Source of the DNA: Oegoconia quadripuncta
Lineage: Eukaryota > Arthropoda > Insecta > Lepidoptera > Autostichidae
DNA: 64,000 nucleotides
NCBI GenBank assembly: GCA_949316235.1
Contig: OX438751.1
Coordinates: 18,228,801-18,292,800, forward strand
Direction: 5' to 3'
Shown here: positions 40,101 through 52,100 of the stretch, piece after piece
Layout of the letters: each line of letters opens with the position of its first letter
How positions within the stretch are numbered: the first letter of the stretch is position 1
Notes under the pieces: model-generated
Database searches by the model: none
What the model was told of the DNA's origin: nothing
Seen by the model: only the letters and a program-made list of their open reading frames with translations
Position numbers and translations under genes: made by a program

Positions 40101-43100
40101 TTTGGTTTTGAAATACTTAAATTGTTATTTCTGGTCAGTGTCACTGAATAAATATCTTAATAACATTATCTTTTGTAAGGAAAGGTACCCGGGGCTTTCC
40201 ATTCTAAGTACCGTAATATTTATGACAGATGCTGAAGTCGTGTCGGCAGCTGACGATGACGGTGCGCACGGCGGGCGCGCTGGTGGGGCGAGCCTCGTGT
40301 TCCTGGATGGACCGGTACGGGCGGCCCGCCTCGCCCCCACCTCTTAGGCCTCCGCGGTCCGCCAGCAAAGACCGTTCTATACGCAGGGTGAGTGCAAGAC
40401 ATGGCTCGGAGGGGACGAGAGTTAGAAATAAGTTTTATTGTAAAAAATTCTGATTAAGTAATCTTCGGATACAACATTTAAGATGCAATTTGATCTTGTA
40501 AAATGAGATCCTGTAGGATCTCTGTCAATTAATAAATGCGAAACCAGCGCCAGCCTATAACATTTGACGACCTGTTTGGTGTAGTGGTTAGCAACTCTGA
40601 CCAGTATACCAAAAGGTTGCGGGTTCGAATCCCGCTAAGGGCATATGTTTGTGTGATGAATACGGACATGTGTACCTGAGTTATGGATGTTTTCATTTAT
40701 AGTAAGTCAAGTAAGTAAAAAGTATTCATTTTTTTTAAAATAAATATTTAAAAAAAAATGTATTTATGTAGTATATCAACCATCTGGTAATCATAACACA
40801 AGCCCAGAGTTGCTTAAAGTGGAACTAGATGGCGCTGTGTGTATGTCTAAGGATATTTATTTATTTATTTATTAATGTAGCGATGACTACAGATGGCAAC
40901 AGGCATAACATTGCAGAAGAAAAAAAATTAACTAAAATCCGATTCTGAGTAAATAAACCGGACGTATCTCAGTAATACGTGGACCGATCTGAGTGCGTTT
41001 TTATATGAAAGACCAAACAAGGGGACAGGTTTTTAATCGGTCAAGCTGATACCTAAAGCAAACTCCTGATCCGTTAGAAAATATTATAGAAAGGTACACC
41101 CCTAAATATGCATATCTTGACTGGACCAAGGTCAGTATTTAAGAAATAATAGAAATCTACGCACATTAGTAACCACTATCATCACCGCTTCTGTGTTCCC
41201 GAAATGTCTTGGGTTGATCACAGCTTTACGCTAAACGTGCGTAACATCAAATACATACAGTAAATGTGCAAATGAGATGTTATTTCTAGTTAATTAGTTT
41301 ATGTCGTCATAAAAAATTTATGTCCAATTATGGAGTTATAAATACGCGAATGCATAAACGACGGTAATCGGGGTTGGTGGTATGCTAATCGGCACTAAAC
41401 TCTGTCCACTGCCACTAAACTCGGTCGTTAGTGGCTGTAATGAGGCGGTCATCGCTCGTGCCCCAACGTCTCGTGGTCGCCATCGACCCGTTGGTATTAG
41501 TTGTGACTTATGTAGACTAGGGTTACCACAGTAATAAAAAGGTTTTCAATTTTTTTGACAACACAGACATTTTAAATTGTTATGTTACAGATATAAAAAA
41601 GATATGCTACGTATAGGAGGGTATCGCCAGGAATTCCACTAGTCCCATTTCATTTCCGACTTTTATAAATGCGAAGTTTGCATGTTTGTTAGGTTTTAGA
41701 TGAAAGGTTTTGGACGAAATTTGGTACAGAGATCTAAGCGCCGCCGCTTGTACCGCTTCAACCGCCTCCGTGGCTCAATGTAAACAACATTGGGTTTACG
41801 TGTCGGAGGTCGCGGGTTCGATCCTCAGCGGGGTACATATTTTATTACCGGTTTGGTTGGTGGTAGGTCATATTAAATGTCCGCCTGGCTAGGTAACCAC
41901 CATCTTATCTAAATCTGCCGCTAAACAGCAATGTTAATAGCATAGCAAGCCAGTCCCTCAAATAAGATAGGGTTTCCGGCTCAGTACGCTACCACCTTCG
42001 GCCTCATCTTCACATAACATTAGGTGTGATTGAGGTCAAGTGCTAACCCGTAGTGGATAAAAAAAAAGCGTACATAATTTCTTTAACTTCTTTTTATCGA
42101 GGGTAGTGTTTTTCGAGTATATGTATGTAAGTATGTAAGTATGGTCGTTACTTTGGCGCATTCTGTAGCCTGAACGGCGTTACCGATTGCGACGTGCATG
42201 GTGTCGTGAGATTCGTCTTGATACTTGGAGTGTCATAGGATATGTTTTATGTTAAAAAAATCCAACATGGCGTCCGTAAAATATAAAATATGTTGTCGAG
42301 TTTTTTAGTTTATAAATACTGAAATAGTTACTTTATTCAAAGGCTAGGCAGGCCCTTATCGGTGGATTACCTAATCGCCACAAACTTCACTTTCCCCTTT
42401 ACTTGATTTAGATAGCTGCTTTCTCGGTCCTCCTCCATCTCTTCTTCCTTTTATCTTCAAATGCGATCTTAATAACATTGTAGTGTTATAGGTAACACTT
42501 TATGCATTATGATTATAAACAAGATTTCCATCTTCGTGGATTCAGTTTATTGTCCCTTGAAATTTCTTAATATAATAAAGTACCTTGTAATGTTAATCTA
42601 GGGCCCGTGTTAATAAACCATTCTCAAGATTGAGAACAGTCTTGTGACCGAGAAGTAAACGTCTTGATTAATAAACCTAACTTGAGACCTGAAAAGCACG
42701 TGCGTACTCAAGCCGTACTGTGCGCGTATTAATAAACGAAACTCAAGACTATCATTCATTCGCCGCTGAGGCGAAACTTGAGAAGTGATCTCAACTGAGT
42801 ACCTCAAGATTGGTTTATAAATTACCACGGAGCTTGAGATAGCGTCAACTGCTTAAGACGCATCTCGGTTGATACAGCCTGAAGACTTCTATTGAGATTG
42901 ATTTATTAATACGGGCCCAGGACGTGGTCTATCTGTGTACCAAATGTTGTATACATTGGTTCAGCCGTTCATGCGTAATTGAGTGATAAACATTCAATAT
43001 CTCCCTGTGCCTTCCTTTCAAATATATTTGTGGCATACGGTTGTAACCCTATATCTATTTACTTTTGGAACCCTATTCTGCAAATTTGATCCGAATCTAA

Positions 43101-46100
43101 TATTCAGCGTTCGGTGAATGCCGCGATACAACCATTATAACAAAACGAACAAGTCGCCACTATCTCGCTCATGCTTTATGCAAATAATAGAGACGCAAAG
43201 TTATAACCGAAAGTAAATATTTATATAATAATATTATTAATTATGAATGTAAAAGTACCAATTTTATTATAATATAATTAAAACGTTACCCATTCAATTT
43301 TTACGGCAACCATTGTCAGTAACATAATAAGAATGTATAATTGGCATAAGTTTGATATTAGTTTTCTGTATAAGAATTTGTACTAATTCTATTGATTTTA
43401 TGTAAACAAATAAATAAATGCATTTCTCAAAAGTTAAAAAGTGGGTATCCCTCCCGACAGGGAGGGGAGTCCCACATAACCATCTCGCCGTCCCCAGGCG
43501 AGCGGTACGAGTAAAGCCTTTACCCGCGTCAAAAAAAAAGGTTTAAATAAGATGGATATCGAATACATTGGACCACATTGGCGGTTGATTCTATTCTATT
43601 CAAATAAGTAATACATGTAACCTACACGATTAACATTTAGTTCCAATTTCAATGGGTATTTAATTAACATTATACCGTGCAGGTGGATTTATGCATCGAG
43701 CCGGGCCAGTCTCTGGGTCTGATGATCAGAGGCGGGCTGGAGTACAATCTCGGTATCTACATCACCGGCGTCGATAAGGACTCAGTGGCCGACAGAGCTG
43801 GTCTAATGGTGAGTCATACAAATGTTTACTACATTGTTGATATATACACGCGGCCGTACGACTAGTTCTAGTATAAGCGGGTCTCGCGGCGTTGACATAT
43901 CACCGCAAGTTTTAGTGTTACGATTGTCTTGCTGTCGACTGTACATAAATTTTGTACACATTATCTTTAGCACGTTAAAAATAATGTGCATTCCTGAAAT
44001 TTTCAAAAGTAGCTTTAAGCTAAATAAAATCATCTGTATTTTTATAGCACCAATCGACATATAGGATCAATGATAAGCATTAAAAATAGTATTTTAACAC
44101 ATTTAGGAACACTACCAAACATAATAAAAGTTTTATTATTGTAACGTTGAGAGTCGGTTAGTGTTCCTGAACGTGTTATAGGGAGACTATACGAATTATG
44201 GCATTACTCATAATTGTCTCTCTATACAGGGCGTCCCAAAGTTATGGGACATGAAGGGGAAGTACCTTAAATATCGTAGATAGTGAATTTTGCTCAAAGA
44301 AGACTTTATGTTATTTTTAAAAGTTAGTAATTCTGCATTCATAGATTTTCTAAAAATTATTTGCTTCGGCTGGGAATCGAACCGACTCAAATGTGAAAAA
44401 AAAAACACCCTACTTTTATGATGCCAATCGAAAGAATAGCTAAAAAATAATAACTCTGCCTAAGTAACATAGTATTTTAAAAGAAAGGAACAACGTGAAA
44501 TTAATCATTTTAATCAAATAAAAAACATACATGAAACTGCCGTAGTCAATTAAGTAGGTATTTTTTTGTAAATTAATTAATTAAATGCTCAAAATGTGAT
44601 CCCTCTTGTCTTACGCAAATCGCCAATCTTTTAATGAGCCCGCTGCCTGTTGATTTTCTAATCATTTTATGGTGAACACTCGATGTGATATGGCACAATT
44701 CTGTTTGCAACTCGCCTACGTTCTCGTATCGCTTTTTGTATAGCATATCTTTCACGTATCCCCAAAAGAAGAAATCTAATGGTGTGAGGTCCGGGGATCT
44801 GGCCGGCCATCTAATCGGTCCATTTGTACCAATCCATGTAAGAAAACATTCATTTAGAAAATCTGCTGCTCTCCGACTATTATGAGCCGGAGCTCCATCT
44901 TGTTGGAAAATTAAGTTTAAATTATTTATTTTTGTTTTTAATTTGCCTTCTGTCTAGCTTACAGAGGACGTATTGAAATACAAGTTTTATCATTTCATCT
45001 ACACGTGCACTTATAATAAGGAAAACTATGTTAGTACCTATTTTATGAAGTGGGTACTTATTTACGAATAATCAATGCTATCTTTGGAATGATAATATCG
45101 CTACTTTTCGAACGTCGTCGGCAATAAATAACTTTCTTGAAATTTGACTCAATCATTTTATGTTGTTCCTTTCTTTTAAAATACTATGTTACTTAGGCAG
45201 AGTTATTATTTTTTAGCTATTCTTTCGATTGGCATCATAAAAGTAGGGTGTTTTTTTTTTCACATTTAAGTCGGTTCGATTCCCAGCCGAAGCAAGTAAT
45301 TTTTAGAAAATCTATGAATGCAGAATTACTAACTTTTAAAAATAACATAAAGTCTTCTTTGAGCAAAATTCACTATCTACAATATTTAAGGTACTTCCCC
45401 TTCATGTCCCATAACTTTGGGACGCCCTGTATATTAAACTCAATTTTGAGTTTGAAAAATTAATAAAATATTAACTTTATAGTTTTATTCCATTAAGTAT
45501 CGTTATTAATATTTAAGAAGCTTTCCCATAATATTCCATTAATCTGGTACACGCGGTATAAACTACCTACTTTCCTAACAGCATCTACGATTTGCGTAGA
45601 GCAATTTTGAAACAAGAAATGAGGGCTTCTAAATGATTTAACGCCCTTAAATTACAAAATTGTATTGTCAGCTCAGTTTACGTACAAATTATTACTGATA
45701 TCAAGCACGGAAGAAATGGGAACAATGCCAAAATAAATACGTTGTAGATTTATCTTAGAAAAGGGCAAATTTCCGGATTGCAGGTGTAATTCAAATTTAC
45801 TTGATATCTTAAAAATGTTGGAAAGACCAACCTTTTTTCAAAGCAATGTTATAAAAGTACCAGTCAATTCAAGTAAAGTTCAATAATCGTACGGGCTATG
45901 AAAAGGTTCCCCCAGATGCCTCTTTTATCTTCGTTATATAAAAAATAGGGCCACAGCCGGCGACAATTTCGACAAGGCAGATTGTTCCAATATACTCTTG
46001 TGTCAGGTTTATCAAACTTATAAATAGTAATAAGGTATTTTTTCACAAAGAAATTTAATTCTTTTTATATTTATAGGCACATGTACACGTGTATATCTAG

Positions 46101-49100
46101 TTGCAAAAATGTGAGGAAATTTAAAATAATTCACACTTAAAATTGGCAAAGCAACTGACTTCAGTAAGGCTCCATTTTCTGTCTCTCAAATTTATATTGG
46201 ACCAATCGCTATAAACCAAAAAATATATTAATTAAAATCGATAAACAATTGACGAAGATAAAAGACAATCAAAGACAAAAATTACAGACCAATTGACAAC
46301 CTTTTCCTTTTTTTGGAGTGGTTTGAAAATAATTTGTAACAGCTCCTGTCGAACCCATTGAGCTATTAAATTATGTCTTTAGTATTTGGAATGCGTAACA
46401 CGAACACATGTATTCATTTAAGTGCTCAGTCTGTTATTCTATTCGAACCGCTGAACACAACTCGATTAAATACTACCTGCCTACGTACGTACATACGTAC
46501 AGTTTATACCTATACCGGTGTATACCAGGAGCGGGGTCTGTCGTTTACTAAGGTTGTTTTGCCCTTTCCTTTGAAACTGCCGCTAACAATCGATACAACA
46601 GGGTTGTCGTGGTAAATAATGAGACCTGCCTACTTTGATACCAGTATAGTATAACTGATTTCGGTCGCATGTCAAAGTTATAATGTTACAATACGTTCAG
46701 TCATATAAGCGAGTAAAAATAATTAAAAAAGAATATTTCTGTAAGACGAGCATGATTTAAAACGAGTATTATAGGAATAGTAGTCCAGCAAGGATACACT
46801 TTTAACTTCCCATAATCTTAAAGGCCGTGATTTTTTGCTCATGGATAGAGTACCGGTCAGTGATAGAATAAAAATGTTTTCTAACAAATCGGTAGCTTAC
46901 TTTAGATATAGTATAGGTATAAGAGTAATATAACATAGACTATTATATTAAAATTACCTCTGTGCATTTAATTGCGTCGGAGATATTCTTACACTGTAAC
47001 TATTTTCAAAAAAATCGATCAATGTTTATGAAAATATTCACCGAGGGCAAATATCATGACTCAGTAAACTATTTTTATAAAATATAAAGTAACCATTGAT
47101 TAATTTTCTAGAAATTTGTTTTAGGAGATCTTAGCATCTTCTACAACGCAATGAAGTTCACAGTGGTAATTTAAATTTATTATTTTATTTTATTTATTTA
47201 TTTATCATTTATTGCATACAAGAAAAAAAAACTATTTTTTATTATAGGTTTTGTAACTAAATACCTATACTATACCTAAAGCTTCCTACAGAATTATTAG
47301 AGAACATTTTTATTCTATTGCTGAGGGTACGCTATCCTTCTACAAAAATCAGAAAAGTGTAGGAAGTTACACCATAAAGATTACCTATTTTTACTGGACT
47401 ATAGATATACAAACTAAGCAAAGCTAATGTGCCATAAACACAGATCTTTGGGTACCGTTCGATTTTACGTCTAAACCATCACAACTATAATATTTTAAAC
47501 TATATGTATCAAGGGAAATGTAGCAGCAAATGAACAAGGGTGCAACTGCCTGAGAACTTGCGAGGAAACTGCATCAGCCAACTCAAAAGCCAGAACTGCC
47601 TTGAAGTTTGCGGCGACTAAATTGCTCGTTTGGCTTTCATTAAACTTGCTGCGTCTCTAGATGTGCTCGTTACACCGCCGCCGTCGTCGCAACACGGAAT
47701 TAGAATTATCTAAATGTGGAAATTCCTTCATTTCGCACAGGAAGTTGTGATGCTATCGATTTAATTTTCAACATCGATATAACGTGCATTCCTCTGAGAT
47801 ACCTAAGTGTAATTTTAACCTGAAACTACATTTTGTTTATTGTTAGGGTAACGTACCAAAAAGACACAGAAGGAACTCTTATGATCTCGTTTCGCTGTCT
47901 ATCACATCTATTTATTACAGGAAACACATAAAACTTTAACTGTGGCACAGTTATAGAAGTTGTCACCGGTCACAATTTAAAGAATGGTGAAACATTGTTC
48001 TTTTTTATTGAATACGAGGTCTACAATGGGGGTTAAAATTTAAAAGTGATGCATTAGTATGAAAGAGCTTTAAAATTATTATTGTTCTGTTATAGTTTTT
48101 GTCTTATGACCAAAAATGTACCTTATTGGCCTTTTCCCGTTTATCTTTGTGCTGGTATAGATTTAATGCAAAGTTCCCTAATAACCCATTTAGAGAAATT
48201 CACAACATCGCATTGTCTTGCACCAGTGTCTCAATTTAAAGCTGTTCATACATTGGCCACAATATTTAAAATTATCAAGTGATTAATTGCTTATTGATTA
48301 TGGAACATTTACGACGACGCGGCATAGCGCGAAGGCGTGCGAGTTTGTTTTAGTCAGCGGCGAGTACAACATTTTGTCACAGGGTAGGCAGAATGCTAAA
48401 ATTTGCTATTGTACAAAATAATAGCTTAGCTTAGTCTTTTAGAAATCTTTGCAACTGTTGCAATATTTTCAGTTTACTCGTATCAGTATGTATCAGCTAT
48501 CTTGACAATGCATTTCGAGGAAAGCTTACAGTTTTCTTTTTACCTGTATGCTAAAATATGTTTAATAGAAATTTTGGGAATTGACGTACGAACTTGAATT
48601 ATGTCTCAAAGTTACACAACGATATATGGAGTGGGTGAATCTCGGTGTTTAACTACAAAGTCGAATTAGACACGAAGACATCTATAGACGAACGAAGCTC
48701 ACTGACAGACCAGCGGATCAGTCAGTTATAGCAGCAGTGCGTAGGGCATATAGCGTGTTAGGACTGACAGTAGTTGGGGCATAAAAGTTGCTAAGTAGAG
48801 ACCACGCATCGGCAAGTGAGACATCCACTCATCAAAATTTTCACTTTCGATTTTTCTTCAGTTGTGATATGAAACTACTATTCGTACTCGAAAAAACTCA
48901 CACATACTGTGTCTTCTGTGTAACATCTTATTTAATCCAGCAGCTCCCCAATATTACGGGCGAGATTCCATTATATGTGTGACGCTAGTGGGGGGCGGCT
49001 GCGTTCAGATAACAACCTGAAACTTGGTTTCTCCAGTCACCTCACTCACTCTCATACCAAGTCCTTTACGGTCCAGGCTGTGCGATTGTGGAACCAACTG

Positions 49101-52100
49101 CCACTAAAAATTTACAACGGCGATCTTAACTCCGATAGAGTTTTCTACTATCATCAGCGTTTATTTGAATTTATTTAAGGTCAAAGGGTTATCCGAGAAG
49201 GTGTTTAAGCATACCATAAATAAGGCATTTATCTCTCGAAAGCATCGAGGCTGTATTTCATTTCATTTTCTCATTGCGAATTTTCGAGTGAAAACGCTCG
49301 GAGCGAGGTGTGGCGGGAAATTTATAGTGTTTGAGTTTCAGACCCGCCCCGCCGCCCCGCCCCGCCGGCTACACGCCACATCCGAATCTAATAACTTACC
49401 TTTAAAAACTTTCACCACCAACAATTAAACAAGAATTTTCATTAAAACCACCGCACTCGGAAAATGTACCTATTAGTAGGAGTTTTGCTCAAGAGTTTAT
49501 GAGGTATCAGAAATGTTTACAATACCTAGTAGAAGTATAAATAATTAACTCTATACTTACCTACCTATTTTGTTGTGCTGAAATTGTAACTTGCTATATA
49601 ATATATATAAAGCTCATTCACGAAGTCTCCCCAGTGAAGCAAAAAACTCAAGGGTTGCATTGCAATGCTTTCTTTAATATTAGTATAAGGAAATAGTATC
49701 TTATTGAACAGTTACAAGTAAACGGTCGATTAAATATAATTTATTACATATAAGTTATACTAATATTTACCCGCGATTTTGCTCGCATACAATTCGTTCA
49801 TATTTGGATTTATCGAGCTGGAATTTGGAGTTCAATTTATTGAGATAAAAAGTATTCCAGGGCACATGCTATCCGCGGACCAAACTTTATCCTAATCCGT
49901 CCTTCCGTTTCAACGTAATTCAGCAACGAACCAACAAACAACAATCAAACTTTCGCATTTCTAATATTAGTTGGAAGTTGGATGGATTGGGTGGATGGGT
50001 TGGATAGTTCCATTGGATTGCATGAATGTATATTATACTCGTACCTTAGCTGGTCGTCATAGATACTCCATTTAAATTATTTCATAAAAATGTCACTTCA
50101 CTGTCAGTGATAATGTTAGGGACTTCGGATATTATACTAAAGATTACTGTACATTGCCTGTTAGGTAGGAGATCAGATCCTGGAAGTCAATGGGCAGTCA
50201 TTCGTGGATGTCACACACGACGAGGCAGTCGCTCAGCTGAAGTACCACAAGCGGATGTCACTGCTGGTGCGAGATGTGGGGAAGGTACCTCATGCGTGCA
50301 CAGCTTATGGAGAACGAGATGCAACGCCTAGGTAAGACTGACTTATCTACAGCATGATTAAGAGTTTCCTGCTCAAGTGCCTGACTGCCTACCTACAGCC
50401 ATGTGCCTCCAGGCTGAATAGGGCCCACATCTCTACAACTAGGTGTCGTAGAAAGCTACTGTGGGGAATAGATAGTGTTTAGGAAAAGGGAGGATCTTCC
50501 TCCGGGCTGTTGATATTGCCAGGGGACCGCGGTCTAACAATGATAGCGGTGTCTTGCCTATGCAATGTATTGAGAGAACTTCGTTAGCACGATGTAGGAT
50601 TCGCGCTCTGATTGGTTCTTATTAATGACTTGAGTACAACAGAATACCGTACTGTGGCTTTGACTGCAGTCATCAATCCTGCAATCAATCATCAAATCAT
50701 CATCATCAAGCCTACCAATCACAGTGACTAATACATACCCCCAACTGGGGAGGTCTATTTTCATCAGTGGATTATTAACACATTTAGAATTGAATATGTT
50801 TAACCACGTCCCCACTAAGCGACATTTGTCGAGCGACATGTGTCCCCGGAGACAAAGGTTTGTCTCTGTCCACATCAGTTTAGTCGAACCTATCATGTCG
50901 CTGGAAGAGGTAATGTTGTTCAGTGCAGCTTAAGTAATTATGGTTCATCGAACAAGGTATAAATTCCGCGATGTCGCGAGACATATCGGGCAAAGTCTGG
51001 CAACGTCGTCCGATATCTCCGGGGACATATTTCTCTCGACAAATGTTGCCGGCTTAATGTATAGAAAAAAGAAGTACTATTGTACTTCTCCTTTCTTCGT
51101 CCTCGAAGTTCGAAGTTCGTCGAAGGTCGATACAATCATGCTTATGTCTTTTCGACTAGCAATGAACTGACAAGCGGATGATGAGCAAATACTATCAAAA
51201 ATTGATTGCAATTCCCTATAGACTAGCCATTGAAGATTGTGTATTACAATTTTATAACTACATAGATACATTTGAATATTTGTTACGTCTATAAAATCGA
51301 AGACGGATTTCCCAGCCCCAGGTAAATTAATTAATGCCGGCTTCGTATCTTTATCTCCCGTATCGTAAACTTTTCACATAAATCGCTGGATGAACCCGTC
51401 ACGTAACCGGAACAGGTTTTCCGATAATACTTTATGACTTGCGGATACTTTCATGTACCAATTCCTTTGTTATGTCAAGAAAGAAACATGTAATGCTAAA
51501 TGACAAAGCGAATGTGCAGCTCAGCACAGCTAATTATGTTAATAATGTGGAAAGAATTTGGTCTATGATCTGTCTATAGCTACTTTATTATAGTGTTTTA
51601 TAATACAATTAAATTGAAAATATGCTTAATATTTTTGTATTATATGGTTTGCAAGGACATCTAAATAACTTCGTTCTTTTTGAAGAACTAATTATGGGAC
51701 TTAAATATTTCTGTGGCACCGTTTATGCACAATGTTAGATATAAATTATAATCATAAGTAAAGCAGTAAGAGTGAGTATTCCACCAACACGTGACGCCAG
51801 AGTTTTCATTTAAAATAATAACTTTCTACAGTGGCACAATTTTTTTCCTTTGGGCATTATGTTAGCACACTTTTTGGATATTATTAAAATAGCTGAATTA
51901 TATTTTGTGTATTCTAGCATCATGTACATCTCATTGGGTGGCAGTTGCCTAAGTAGAGATTAAGTACTTAGGTAAATTACAATGCAGTGCGATTTCAGAA
52001 CTTATAATAACTTTGATTAAACTTCCTATGATTCGGTAAAATTTTCATTACACAACTATCCGTATTATCTTACGGTTTAATAAATCTGTCCCTAAACATG

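Larger units (their letters stand above)
44223..45433. mobile_element. Tc1/mariner-like element with 270-bp inverted termini, internally deleted
   Basis: Terminal inverted repeats 44225-44494 and 45162-45431 start TACAGGGCGTCCCAAAGTTA and differ at only a few positions. TA flanks both ends. The centre (44495-45161) holds the C-terminal part of a DDE transposase on -. Non-autonomous. The long, nearly identical arms make it a foldback. In dysc intron 7. Confidence 0.85.

Noticed and set aside
40568..40642. Possible tRNA gene
   Set aside because: A and B boxes are present, but acceptor stems do not pair and the sequence runs into a SINE body shared with other copies.
43445..43520. GC-rich palindromic patch as a terminator or structured RNA
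   Set aside because: Short and followed by an A run typical of LINE/SINE tails; no further support.
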